NCBI RefSeq assembly: GCF_008180445.1
Contig: NZ_VTER01000007.1
Location: forward strand, 62,001-126,000
DNA from: Bacillus_AB infantis_B
GTDB lineage: Bacteria > Bacillota > Bacilli > Bacillales > Cytobacillaceae
Reading direction: 5' to 3'
DNA: 64,000 bases
The position numbers and the translations under genes were made by a program. Below, one piece after another: positions 42,576 to 51,446 of the stretch (the first letter of the stretch is position 1; each line of letters opens with the position of its first letter). The notes beneath the pieces were generated by a model. The model saw nothing but the letters and a program-made list of their open reading frames with translations, searched no databases and was not told the origin of the DNA.

Positions 42576-44111
42576 ATGGAATACGTTATTGAAATGCTCA
42601 ATATCCGCAAAGAATTTCCGGGCATTGTCGCAAACGACAATATTACTCTTCAATTGAAGAAGGGTGAGATCCACGCTCTCTTAGGTGAGAACGGGGCAGG
42701 AAAATCGACGCTGATGAACGTGCTGTTTGGCCTCTATCAGCCTGAAAAAGGCGAAATCCGCGTCAACGGAAAGCCGGTCAGCATCACAAACCCGAACATA
42801 GCCAATGACCTTGGCATCGGCATGGTCCATCAGCACTTCATGCTGGTCGACACGTTTACAGTCACTGAAAATATCATCCTCGGAAAAGAAACAACAACTG
42901 CCGGGAGAATCGATATTAAAAAAGCTGAACAGGAAGTAAGGGAAATCTCTGAGCGCTACGGCTTATCCGTAGATCCCCAGGCAAAGATATCCGATATTTC
43001 GGTAGGGATGCAGCAGCGCGTTGAAATCCTGAAGACGTTATACAGGGGAGCTGAAATCCTGATCTTTGATGAGCCGACCGCAGTTCTGACTCCGCAGGAA
43101 ATCGGCGAGCTGATCCAGATTTTCCGGACATTGATCAAGGAAGGCAAATCTATTATCCTGATCACGCACAAGCTGAAAGAGATCATGGAGGTCTGCGACA
43201 GGGTTACAGTCATCCGCAAAGGTGTCGGCATCGGCACAGTCAACGTAAGCGAGACAGACCCGAATGCACTGGCAAGCCTGATGGTCGGACGTGAAGTCAC
43301 GTTCAAAACAGATAAGAAGGCTGCGGATCCGAAAGAGGTTGCTTTTGAAATCAATGGGCTTACGGTTAAAGATTCGAGGGGCGTCCCTGTTGTAAACAAT
43401 CTCAATTTAAAGATAAAAGCAGGCGAAATTGTCGGAATTGCCGGTGTTGACGGCAATGGACAATCAGAGCTGATCGAAGCAATCACCGGACTGAGGAAAG
43501 CTGAGGACGGCACCATCAGCCTGAATGGCAAAAATATCAGAAATCTGTCTCCGAGGAAAATCACTGAAAGCGGGATCGGCCATATTCCTCAGGACAGGCA
43601 TAAGCACGGACTGGTGCTCGATTTTCCGATTGGCGATAATATCGTGCTGCAGACATACTACAAAAAGCCTTTCTCCAAATACGGGGTATTGAACTTTAAA
43701 GAAATTTACGATAAAGCCCGCAAGCTGATAAAAGAATATGATGTCAGAACGCCGACTGAGTATACGGAGGCCAGGGCATTGTCAGGCGGAAACCAGCAAA
43801 AAGCGATCATCGGCCGTGAAATTGACCGCGACCCTGATTTGCTCATCGCTGCCCAGCCGACAAGGGGCCTTGATGTAGGGGCCATTGAATTCATCCATAA
43901 ACGCCTGATCGAGCAGCGGGATAACGGGAAAGCTGTTCTGCTTCTTTCTTTCGAGCTGGATGAAATCATGAATGTCAGCGACAGGATTGCCGTTATTTAT
44001 GAAGGCGAGATTGTAGCGGTCGTGGATCCGGCTGAAACGACTGAGCAGGAATTGGGGCTGCTGATGGCAGGGTCGAAAAGAAAGGAAGCGGGTGAAAAGT
44101 CTAATGTCTAG
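42576..44111 (+). CDS. nupO: Nucleoside ABC transporter ATP-binding protein (dual domain)
   Basis: 511-aa ATPase with two ABC domains, energising the NupNOPQ importer at the inner membrane face. Domain 1: Walker A GENGAGKST, signature SVGMQQRVE, Walker B LIFDEPTAVL. Domain 2: degenerate Walker A GVDGNGQSE, signature LSGGNQQKA, and AQPTRGLDVGA in place of the usual DEPT. This asymmetry is normal for the sugar/nucleoside (RbsA/YufO) class. The start follows GAGGAG. It overlaps nupP. Confidence 0.95.
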   Translation: MEYVIEMLNIRKEFPGIVANDNITLQLKKGEIHALLGENGAGKSTLMNVLFGLYQPEKGEIRVNGKPVSITNPNIANDLGIGMVHQHFMLVDTFTVTENIILGKETTTAGRIDIKKAEQEVREISERYGLSVDPQAKISDISVGMQQRVEILKTLYRGAEILIFDEPTAVLTPQEIGELIQIFRTLIKEGKSIILITHKLKEIMEVCDRVTVIRKGVGIGTVNVSETDPNALASLMVGREVTFKTDKKAADPKEVAFEINGLTVKDSRGVPVVNNLNLKIKAGEIVGIAGVDGNGQSELIEAITGLRKAEDGTISLNGKNIRNLSPRKITESGIGHIPQDRHKHGLVLDFPIGDNIVLQTYYKKPFSKYGVLNFKEIYDKARKLIKEYDVRTPTEYTEARALSGGNQQKAIIGREIDRDPDLLIAAQPTRGLDVGAIEFIHKRLIEQRDNGKAVLLLSFELDEIMNVSDRIAVIYEGEIVAVVDPAETTEQELGLLMAGSKRKEAGEKSNV

Positions 44112-45153
44112 TCGTTTGAAAAATATAATGATTCCTTTAATAGCGGTTCTGCTGGGAGTTATTGTCGGCACTATCATCATGATTGCGACAGGCTATGATG
44201 CGGTTGCCGGTTATACAGCATTGTGGAACGGAGCATTTGGCGAAGTGTATTACACTGGAGAGGTAGTCCGCCAGGTAACGCCATATATATTGGCCGGTTT
44301 GGCTGTAGCATTTGCTTTCAGGACAGGGCTGTTCAATATAGGTGTCGAAGGGCAGCTGATTGTCGGATGGCTTGCGGCTGTCTGGGTCGGGCTTGCTTTC
44401 GATGATCTCCCTAAGTTCATCCATCTTCCGCTTGCTGTACTGGCAGCAGCGGCAGCAGGTGCACTTTGGGCCTTCATCCCGGGCTTGCTGAAGGCTAAGT
44501 TCAAGGTTCACGAAGTGATCGTGACCATCATGATGAACTATATTGCCCTGCATGTAACAAACTATATTGTCCGTTCAGTATTGACTGACAATGCGGACAG
44601 AACTGAAAATATCGCAGAGTCAGCTACTCTGAGATCACCATTCTTTGAAAGCATCACTGACTATTCAAGGCTTCACTGGGGCATTTTGATTGCACTCGTA
44701 TGTGTGTTCATCATGTGGTTCCTGCTGGAGAAGACTTCCAAAGGATATGAACTGAAGGCAGTAGGCTTCAACCAGCATGCTTCCCAGTATGCCGGAATGA
44801 ATGTAAGCTCTAATATTATTTTATCAATGGTCATTTCAGGTGCTTTTGCCGGGCTTGCCGGTGCAATGGAAGGTCTGGGTACCTTCGGCTATGCAGCAAT
44901 CAAAGGCGGATTCACCGGCGTCGGTTTTGACGGGATCGCAGTTGCGCTCCTTGGGGCGAACGGACCGATCGGGATCGTATTTGCAGCTATCCTGTTCGGC
45001 GGACTTAAAGTAGGGGCACTGAATATGCCTCTTGAGGCCGGAGTGCCGAATGAACTGGTAGATATCATCATCGCGCTGATTGTATTCTTTGTAGCAGCGA
45101 GCTACATGATTCGAATCGTCATCGATAAGTTTGGCAAGAAGGGGGTGAAATAA
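44104..45153 (+). CDS. nupP: Nucleoside ABC transporter permease 1
   Basis: 349-aa polytopic permease of the BPD_transp_2 family (YufP). About nine hydrophobic helices; the conserved loop FNIGVEGQLIVGW and the EAA-like GYELKAVGFNQHASQYAGM are visible. ATG 44104 (MSSRLKNIMIPLIAV) overlaps nupO by 8 bp and has GGTGA upstream. An in-frame GTG at 44092 with AAGGAA before it is an alternative start. nupQ begins right after the stop. Confidence 0.92.
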   Translation: MSSRLKNIMIPLIAVLLGVIVGTIIMIATGYDAVAGYTALWNGAFGEVYYTGEVVRQVTPYILAGLAVAFAFRTGLFNIGVEGQLIVGWLAAVWVGLAFDDLPKFIHLPLAVLAAAAAGALWAFIPGLLKAKFKVHEVIVTIMMNYIALHVTNYIVRSVLTDNADRTENIAESATLRSPFFESITDYSRLHWGILIALVCVFIMWFLLEKTSKGYELKAVGFNQHASQYAGMNVSSNIILSMVISGAFAGLAGAMEGLGTFGYAAIKGGFTGVGFDGIAVALLGANGPIGIVFAAILFGGLKVGALNMPLEAGVPNELVDIIIALIVFFVAASYMIRIVIDKFGKKGVK

Positions 45154-46113
45154 GTGGGCTTTATGGATATTTTGCTGATCATTGTTCCTTCCACGCTATT
45201 ATGGGCAGCACCGCTTATTTTCACTGCATTGGGCGGAAATTTCTCTGAGCGCTCCGGTGTTGTCAACATCGGACTCGAAGGATTAATGGTTATAGGAGCG
45301 TTCACTGCAATTGTATTTAACCTGACATTTGTTGATTCACTGGGAAAAGCAACTCCATGGCTAGCTTTGGTCGCAGCTCTGGTCGTCGGCGGACTGTTCG
45401 CCCTCATCCATGCGGTAGCTTCCATCACATTCCGGGCTGATCAGACGGTTTCCGGGGTAGCCATCAACCTGCTGGCAATCGGACTGGCATTATTCCTTGT
45501 CAAGTTCATCTATGATAAAGGCCAGACAGATATCATCCAGGTGGGCTTCAGCAAGGTCGATATACCTTTATTAAGCGATATACCATTCATTGGGGAAATC
45601 CTTTTCTCCAATACCTATTACACATCCTTTGTTGCTATCATCGTTGCTATCATCGCATGGTACGTGATGTTCAAAACGCCATTCGGCCTCCGTCTGAGAT
45701 CAGTCGGTGAACATCCGATGGCTGCTGATACGATGGGGATCAATGTGACAAGAATGCGTTATATCGGAGTTGTCATCTCCGGTGCGCTTGCTGGAGTCGG
45801 CGGCGGTGTTTATGCACAGTCCATTTCTTCTGACTTCGGTCACGCTACCATCAGCGGGCAGGGCTTTATGGCTTTGGCGGCACTGATCTTCGGTAAATGG
45901 CATCCGCTGGGAGCAATGGGTGCTGCATTGTTCTTCGGGTTTGCCCAGAGCTTAAGCATCGTGGGCTCCAGCCTGCCGCTGCTTGAGAACATTCCGAATG
46001 TTTATCTGCTGATTGCGCCTTATGTCCTGACCATCCTGGCATTGACAGGCTTCATCGGCCGCGCAGATGCACCGAAGGCACTTGGTACTCCATATATAAA
46101 AGGAAAAAGATAA
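45154..46113 (+). CDS. nupQ: Nucleoside ABC transporter permease 2
   Basis: 319-aa second permease of the same family (YufQ), forming the membrane channel with NupP. It shows GNFSERSGVVNIGLEGLMVIG and the cytoplasmic loop FGLRLRSVGEHPMAADTMGIN. The start is GTG 45154 immediately after the nupP stop, with GGGGGTGA as ribosome binding site. A terminator closes the operon. Confidence 0.94.
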   Translation: MGFMDILLIIVPSTLLWAAPLIFTALGGNFSERSGVVNIGLEGLMVIGAFTAIVFNLTFVDSLGKATPWLALVAALVVGGLFALIHAVASITFRADQTVSGVAINLLAIGLALFLVKFIYDKGQTDIIQVGFSKVDIPLLSDIPFIGEILFSNTYYTSFVAIIVAIIAWYVMFKTPFGLRLRSVGEHPMAADTMGINVTRMRYIGVVISGALAGVGGGVYAQSISSDFGHATISGQGFMALAALIFGKWHPLGAMGAALFFGFAQSLSIVGSSLPLLENIPNVYLLIAPYVLTILALTGFIGRADAPKALGTPYIKGKR

Positions 46114-46121
46114 TCATTCAG

Positions 46122-46149
46122 AACCCGGTCATGCAGGCCGGGTTTTTCA
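46122..46149 (+). terminator. Intrinsic terminator after nupQ
   Basis: AACCCGG (46122-46128) pairs with CCGGGTT (46138-46144), then TTTC. Confidence 0.85.
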
Positions 46150-46195
46150 ATTGTTATAATAGATTGCCATTTAAGGAAAAAATTAACTGAATAGA

Positions 46196-46224
46196 TTGAC
46201 TCTTGGAAAAACCTGCCTTAAAAT
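46196..46224 (+). promoter_or_regulatory. Strong SigA promoter for the GGDEF gene
   Basis: TTGACT (46196-46201), 17-bp spacer, TAAAAT (46219-46224), 41 bp before the start codon. It is one of the best SigA matches in the window. Confidence 0.7.
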
Positions 46225-46265
46225 TAAATAGTTAATATTCTATCATTTCTGATCGGGGCCGTCAT

Positions 46266-47333
46266 ATGCCAAAATCCTTGTTTTCCTATGATTATCATAC
46301 AGATAAGATTGTTTCCTATAGCAGATGGTTCATTCTCCTTCTGGTCCTCTTCATAAGCCATTCACCAGCTGCTCCATTTCAGGCAGAGAAGACAGCGCTT
46401 CCCGCAGTCCTTGCCGTATTTTCCTTCATCTATATTGCAGCCGCCCATATATGTACAAGCTTTATGAAAAACGGAAAAGCAAGCAGGCGCCTTGCGCTTG
46501 TATGGACTGGCTGCGACCATATTGCTGCAGCTGTCCTGTTTATGCTTTCTGGAAACGGGGCTGCCGTCTTTTATCCGCTGGCCATCCTGCTTACCGTGAA
46601 TGCAGCCATCAGGATGGGCACTAAAGGTGCGCTGTTTTCAGCATTGTTCTTTTCAGGTTCTATTCTGGCCGGGGCAGATTTAGGGCAAGGTGCAGAACGC
46701 CTTCTTTTGTTATTGGGGATCCTATGGATTACCGGGATTCTGGCCGGTGGTGCTGCTGCCAGGGAATTGAGGCAAAAGTCTCAGATCGAAAAATTAAAAA
46801 GAATGGTGTACACAGATTACCTGACCGGGCTTGCCAATAGAAGAGCCTTTCATGAGCACTTGAACTCTATAGAAAAAACAGCGGAGCCGTGCTTCATCAT
46901 TTTAGCTGATGTAGATGATTTCAAAGGTATCAACGACTATTACGGCCATCTTGAAGGCGATGAAGTGCTGAAAAAGCTGGGCAGCACTTTCATGAGAGCT
47001 GAAAAGCTGAACGGCTGCAGAATTTACCGCTATGGAGGAGAAGAATTTGCCTTCATTATCCCGGGCAGCCGCGAGGAAAAGGTCATTAACATGCTGACCG
47101 GCCTCCTGGACAGTGTGGCTCAGGAGGTTTTGGCCGGAGGGAAACAGCCTGTCACAATGAGCTTTGGCGCCAGTTTCTTAAAGAGCGGAAATGCAAAGCT
47201 TGCCCTTGAAGAAGCCGATGCCCTGCTTTACCAGGCCAAAACCAGCGGGAAAAGCAGGGCCATTTTCAGCAGCGGCCTTATCATGAAGAATACGCTGCCA
47301 TCAAAAAAAATCATGAGTGCCAATAGCGGATAA
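46266..47333 (+). CDS. Membrane-bound GGDEF protein, probable diguanylate cyclase
   Basis: 355 aa. The N-terminal half (about residues 20-165) has five or six hydrophobic segments with no recognisable sensor domain. After a short helical linker (RELRQKSQIEKLKRM) comes a GGDEF domain (TDYLTGLANRR, LADVDDFKGINDYYGH, active site RYGGEEF with GGEE at 257-260). The intact GGEEF suggests c-di-GMP synthesis. The RxxD inhibitory site five residues before it is absent (LNGC). It is monocistronic, between nupQ and ymfF, and not part of the B. subtilis order. The ribosome binding site is weak (GGGG at about 46255). Confidence 0.88.
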   Translation: MPKSLFSYDYHTDKIVSYSRWFILLLVLFISHSPAAPFQAEKTALPAVLAVFSFIYIAAAHICTSFMKNGKASRRLALVWTGCDHIAAAVLFMLSGNGAAVFYPLAILLTVNAAIRMGTKGALFSALFFSGSILAGADLGQGAERLLLLLGILWITGILAGGAAARELRQKSQIEKLKRMVYTDYLTGLANRRAFHEHLNSIEKTAEPCFIILADVDDFKGINDYYGHLEGDEVLKKLGSTFMRAEKLNGCRIYRYGGEEFAFIIPGSREEKVINMLTGLLDSVAQEVLAGGKQPVTMSFGASFLKSGNAKLALEEADALLYQAKTSGKSRAIFSSGLIMKNTLPSKKIMSANSG

Positions 47334-47343
47334 GTGTAATCAA

Positions 47344-47376
47344 AAAGCAGTCTCCATAAAAGGGGCTGCTTTGTTT
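47344..47376 (+). terminator. Intrinsic terminator after the GGDEF gene
   Basis: AAAGCAG pairs with CTGCTTT, extended by C/G pairs across ATAAAA, then GTTT. Confidence 0.72.
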
Positions 47377-47423
47377 ATCACATAAATACCCTCTTTGGCA
47401 TACCTTCCCTGCGCATCAATCAT

Positions 47424-47453
47424 TTGCTATCTCAATTTAGGAAGCGTTATAGT
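47424..47453 (+). promoter_or_regulatory. Promoter for ymfF-ymfH
   Basis: TTGCTA (47424-47429), 18 bp, TATAGT (47448-47453), about 80 bp before the ymfF ribosome binding site. Confidence 0.5.
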
Positions 47454-47545
47454 TAGAATATGTTTTATTTTTATGGAGAAGATTAAAAAATAACCTGAGC
47501 AGCGTCTACATAAGATAAAAAAAGCAGGAATTTAGGAGGATGTAT

Positions 47546-48826
47546 ATGGCCGTTATGGATGAAATCGTAAAAAAGATGGAAGGGTATGACCTCCATATAG
47601 TCAAGACCGGCAAATTCAAAACCAATACACTGATTTGGAAAATGAAAGCCCCTCTTCAAAAAGAAGATGCGACTGTAAGAGCGCTTTTACCTTATGTCCT
47701 GCAGAGCAGTTCAAGCAGATTTCCAGCCACAGGAATTCTCCGCTCGCATCTTGATGATTTATACGGCGCCAGTCTGTATGTGGACTTGGCGAAAAAGGGC
47801 GAGTACCATGTTGTTACTTTTTCAATGGATATCGCCAATGAGAAATTTCTTTCGGATCCTGCACCTCTGTTAAGGAAGGCTTTTGAATTCCTGGCTGAAA
47901 TCCTGTTGAAGCCAAATGCGCAGGATGGGAAATTCAATGAAGAAACAGTCAGACAGGAAAAAAGGACGCAAAAGCAGCGGATTCAATCTGTCTTTGATGA
48001 TAAAATGAGATATTCCAATTTCAGGCTTGTTGAAGAAATGTGCAAAGGGGAGCCTTATGCCCTTCATGTCAACGGCGAAATGGATGAAGTCGACAGCATT
48101 ACTCCTGAAAAGCTCTACCAGTATTATGAACGGGCATTTGCAGAAGATCAGCTCGATTTTTATGTGATCGGCGACGTTGATCCTGATGAAGTAGAAGCAA
48201 TGGCCGGGGAGTATCTGAAGTTCTCTCCGAGAGAGCCTAAGCAGCTTCCGCGCGGTTCTTCCGCTGAAGCTGGGGATGTGAATGAAGTTAAAGAAATCCA
48301 GGATGTAAAACAAGGGAAGCTCAACATAGGCTACCGGACCAATATCCTCTATGGAGATAAAGATTACTACGCCCTCCAGGTTTTCAACGGCATTTTCGGC
48401 GGCTTTTCACATTCCAAGCTGTTTATCAATGTCAGGGAAAAAGCAAGCCTTGCCTATTACGTCGCCAGCAGGCTTGAAAGCCATAAAGGATTGATGATGG
48501 TCATGTCCGGCATCGATAATAAAAATTATGACCAGGCAGTCGGCATAATCAAAGACCAGATGGAAGCCATGGTAAACGGCGACTTTACGGAAGAAGAAAT
48601 GGCACAGACAAAGGCAGTGATCAAGAATCAGCTGCTTGAAACAATCGACACTGCCAGGGGGATGACAGAGATCCTTTATCATAACGCAGTTGCCGGCCAG
48701 GAAATTTCCCTTGACCTGTGGATGGATGAGATGGACAAAGCCACGAAAGAAGATATTGTCGCCGCAGCAAAGAAAATCAGCATGGATACCGTATATTTCT
48801 TAACAGGAACGGAGGCGGGCGAATAA
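47546..48826 (+). CDS. ymfF: YmfF, M16-family protein lacking the zinc motif
   Basis: 426-aa homologue of M16 peptidases (YmfF). No HxxEH is present in the N-terminal domain; the corresponding stretch reads SSSSRFPATGILRSHLDDLY. The C-terminal domain keeps the M16 R/Y region (SHSKLFINVREKASLAYYVAS). M16 enzymes often work as an active/inactive pair, and the active partner YmfH follows directly. The start is set at ATG 47546 because TAGGAGGA ends at 47540, over the alternative ATG. Confidence 0.92.
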   Translation: MAVMDEIVKKMEGYDLHIVKTGKFKTNTLIWKMKAPLQKEDATVRALLPYVLQSSSSRFPATGILRSHLDDLYGASLYVDLAKKGEYHVVTFSMDIANEKFLSDPAPLLRKAFEFLAEILLKPNAQDGKFNEETVRQEKRTQKQRIQSVFDDKMRYSNFRLVEEMCKGEPYALHVNGEMDEVDSITPEKLYQYYERAFAEDQLDFYVIGDVDPDEVEAMAGEYLKFSPREPKQLPRGSSAEAGDVNEVKEIQDVKQGKLNIGYRTNILYGDKDYYALQVFNGIFGGFSHSKLFINVREKASLAYYVASRLESHKGLMMVMSGIDNKNYDQAVGIIKDQMEAMVNGDFTEEEMAQTKAVIKNQLLETIDTARGMTEILYHNAVAGQEISLDLWMDEMDKATKEDIVAAAKKISMDTVYFLTGTEAGE

Positions 48827-50113
48827 ATGGAAACGATCGTTTTTGACCAATTGAAAGAAAAACTATATTACGAAAAAATGGCCAATGGCCTTGATGTCTA
48901 TATACTGCCGAAGCAGGGCTTTAACAAAACCTATGCTACCTTCACAACCAAATACGGCTCTGTGGACAATCACTTTGTCCCGCTTGGGCAGGAGGAGCTG
49001 GTAAAGGTTCCTGATGGCATCGCCCACTTCCTTGAGCATAAATTGTTTGAAAAAGAGGATGGCGACGTTTTCCAGCAGTTCAGCAAGCAGGGCGCTTCTG
49101 CCAATGCATTTACCTCTTTCACAAGGACAGCATATCTGTTTTCCAGCACCTCAGACGTTGAACGGAACCTGGAGACACTGATTGACTTTGTCCAGGATCC
49201 TTATTTTACGGAAAAGACCGTAGAAAAGGAGAAAGGCATCATCGGGCAGGAAATCACCATGTATGATGACAATCCGGACTGGCGCCTTTATTTTGGCCTC
49301 ATCCAGAATATGTACCAGAACCATCCTGTGAAAATTGACATTGCCGGGACAGTGGAATCGATCTCCCATATTACGAAGGATCTTTTGTATGAATGCTATA
49401 ACACCTTCTACCACCCGAGCAATATGCTGCTGTTTGTTACCGGTCCGGTGGATCCTGAAGCGATCATGGGGCAGATCAGGAGCAATCAGGAGAAAAAGGA
49501 ATATAGTGACCAGCCGGCAATCGAACGCAGTTTTGAGCAGGAAATGACCGGTGTTGCGGAGAAGAAGCAGGTTCTGAAGATGAATGTGCAAAGCTCGAAA
49601 TGCTTATTGGGTGTCAAAGCGCTTAATGTGAAGCAGGACGGCGCTGAGATGCTGAAGCATGAACTGACGCTGAATGTTATGCTGGATATCCTGTTCGGCA
49701 AAAGCTCCAAAAATTACGAAACGCTGTACAGGGAAGGGCTTATTGATGAAACCTTCTCGTATGATTACACACAGGAGCAGGGATTCGGCTTTGCGATGCT
49801 CGGAGGCGACACAAGCGATCCGGATCAGCTTGCCGGCACATTGAGGAGCATGCTGCTTGAAGCAAAGAATGGCGATGTATTCAGCCAGGAAGCGCTGGAC
49901 AGGACGAAAAAGAAAAAGATCGGGGCATTTCTCCGTTCCGTCAATTCGCCTGAATATATCGCCAACCAGTTCACCCGTTATGCATTCAATGGTATGGACC
50001 TGTTCGAAGTGGTGCCTGAAATCGAGAAGATCAGTTTAGAACAGCTGAAAGAGACAGCAAATGTTTTTCTGTCTGAGGACAGATTTACTGTCTGCCAGGT
50101 TGTTCCCAAATAA
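48827..50113 (+). CDS. ymfH: YmfH, M16-family zinc peptidase
   Basis: 428-aa active-type M16 peptidase. The zinc site is HFLEH (67-71) followed by FEKEDGDVFQQFSKQGASANAFTS and the downstream Glu in EKGIIGQEITMYDDNPDW. The ATG directly follows the ymfF stop, with GGAGG in the ymfF end, so the two are co-translated and probably form a heterodimer like other M16 pairs. The substrate is unknown. Confidence 0.94.
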   Translation: METIVFDQLKEKLYYEKMANGLDVYILPKQGFNKTYATFTTKYGSVDNHFVPLGQEELVKVPDGIAHFLEHKLFEKEDGDVFQQFSKQGASANAFTSFTRTAYLFSSTSDVERNLETLIDFVQDPYFTEKTVEKEKGIIGQEITMYDDNPDWRLYFGLIQNMYQNHPVKIDIAGTVESISHITKDLLYECYNTFYHPSNMLLFVTGPVDPEAIMGQIRSNQEKKEYSDQPAIERSFEQEMTGVAEKKQVLKMNVQSSKCLLGVKALNVKQDGAEMLKHELTLNVMLDILFGKSSKNYETLYREGLIDETFSYDYTQEQGFGFAMLGGDTSDPDQLAGTLRSMLLEAKNGDVFSQEALDRTKKKKIGAFLRSVNSPEYIANQFTRYAFNGMDLFEVVPEIEKISLEQLKETANVFLSEDRFTVCQVVPK

Positions 50114-50117
50114 AAAG

Positions 50118-50142
50118 GAAAGCGCCGGTTTCCGGCGCTTTC
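50118..50142 (+). terminator. Strong 11-bp stem between ymfH and ymfI, weak T tract
   Basis: GAAAGCGCCGG (50118-50128) pairs perfectly with CCGGCGCTTTC (50132-50142) around TTT. Only TGTC follows, so termination may be inefficient and the stem may instead protect or separate the ymfFH mRNA. Confidence 0.55.
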
Positions 50143-50173
50143 TGTCATTGTGGAAAAGGGAGCGGGACAGAAA

Positions 50174-50896
50174 ATGAAGAAATTTACGTTGATTACCGGT
50201 GCGAGCGGAGGCATAGGAAGGGCAATTGCCCTCAAGCTTGCTGGAGAGGGGCACTCGCTTTACCTGCACTATAACAGGAACATAGAGGCCATTGATGAAC
50301 TGCTGAGGGAGCTCGCAAGATTCGAAGGGGAATATATACCGGTCCAGGGTGATCTGGCAGATCCTCTCGGCTATAAGAAAATCGCTGGCAGCATCTTCTC
50401 CCTGGATGCGATCATCCATAATTCCGGGGCAGGCTTTTATGGGTTATTGGAAGATACAGACGACCAGATTCTCGAAAGGCTGATGCGGGTGCATGTACTA
50501 TCTCCTTATGCGCTTACCAGGGAGCTGCTGCCCAAATTGATCCAAAAGCGCCATGGCAGCATCATCATGGTATCTTCCATCTGGGGCCAGGCAGGCGCCG
50601 CCTGTGAAACAGCCTATTCAGCAGCAAAAGGTGCGCAGATCGCTTTTGTGAAAGCTTTGAGCAAGGAGGTCGCCCTAAATGGGGTGAGAGTGAATGCGAT
50701 AGCCCCTGGTGCTGTAAAAACACCGATGATGGAATCATTCAGTGAATCGGAAATAATGGAGATAGAGGAAGAAATACCGATGGGGCGGCTGGCAGCACCA
50801 GAAGAAGTTGCGAATGCTGCAGCTTTCCTGCTTTCTGAAGAATCTTCCTATATCACTGGCCAGGTGCTGGGAATCAATGGCGGCTGGTACATGTAA
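50174..50896 (+). CDS. ymfI: YmfI, short-chain dehydrogenase/reductase (FabG-like)
   Basis: 240-aa SDR. The cofactor motif TGASGGIGRAIA, the catalytic Ser in MVSSIWG, the YSAAKG Tyr/Lys pair and the C-terminal GQVLGINGGWYM are intact, so the enzyme should be active with NAD(P)H. The substrate is unknown; the elongation-condensing protein ymfI name reflects 3-oxoacyl-ACP reductase similarity. ATG 50174 (MKKFTLITGA) is preferred to GTG 50150 on homology; GGGAG at 50158-50162 precedes it. Confidence 0.9.
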   Translation: MKKFTLITGASGGIGRAIALKLAGEGHSLYLHYNRNIEAIDELLRELARFEGEYIPVQGDLADPLGYKKIAGSIFSLDAIIHNSGAGFYGLLEDTDDQILERLMRVHVLSPYALTRELLPKLIQKRHGSIIMVSSIWGQAGAACETAYSAAKGAQIAFVKALSKEVALNGVRVNAIAPGAVKTPMMESFSESEIMEIEEEIPMGRLAAPEEVANAAAFLLSEESSYITGQVLGINGGWYM

Positions 50897-50972
50897 AATT
50901 ACAGACAGATGCATATTTTGCCCCTCCTGTAAGCAAAATAACTTTGTACTATACTACAAGGAGGTACGAACA

Positions 50973-51236
50973 ATGTCTGTATTGGATAACTGGAATCATT
51001 GGAAGGATTTCTTGGGTGACCGTCTTCACCATGCCCAGAATGAAGGCATGAACAAAGATGTGGTCAATGACCTTGCTTATCAGATCGGCGACTATCTTGC
51101 AAAACAGGTTGATCCGCAAAATGATCAGGAAAAGGTATTGGCTGATCTATGGTCAGTGGCAAGCCAGGAAGAGCAGCATGCCATTGCCAATATGATGGTC
51201 AAGCTTGTTCAGGACGACGGAACACAGCAGCAATAG
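50973..51236 (+). CDS. ymfJ: YmfJ, DUF3243 family protein
   Basis: 87-aa acidic helical protein (MSVLDNWNHWKDFLGDRL, then NDLAYQIGDYLAKQVDPQN) of the DUF3243 family, restricted to Bacillales. Function unknown. ATG 50973 follows AAGGAGGT. A TATACT at 50950-50955 could be its -10, without a clear -35. A terminator follows. Confidence 0.88.
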   Translation: MSVLDNWNHWKDFLGDRLHHAQNEGMNKDVVNDLAYQIGDYLAKQVDPQNDQEKVLADLWSVASQEEQHAIANMMVKLVQDDGTQQQ

Positions 51237-51259
51237 AACTTTCCATACAGATTCATTCC

Positions 51260-51287
51260 AAAGAGAGGCCAAACCTCTCTTTTTTTC
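51260..51287 (+). terminator. Intrinsic terminator after ymfJ
   Basis: AAAGAGAGG (51260-51268) pairs with CCTCTCTTT (51274-51282), then TTTTT. Confidence 0.88.
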
Positions 51288-51446
51288 TGCATTTGGAGGC
51301 TGATTTGCAGTCAATGAAAAAATATGAGGAATGATTCGAAAGACATTGGTTTTTTCTTTCATCTTCAGGGAAAATCATTTATTATAGAAGCTAGACAAAA
51401 ATATGCAGGAAAATGTCGGATTTGTCACGATCTGGGAGGTTTACCT

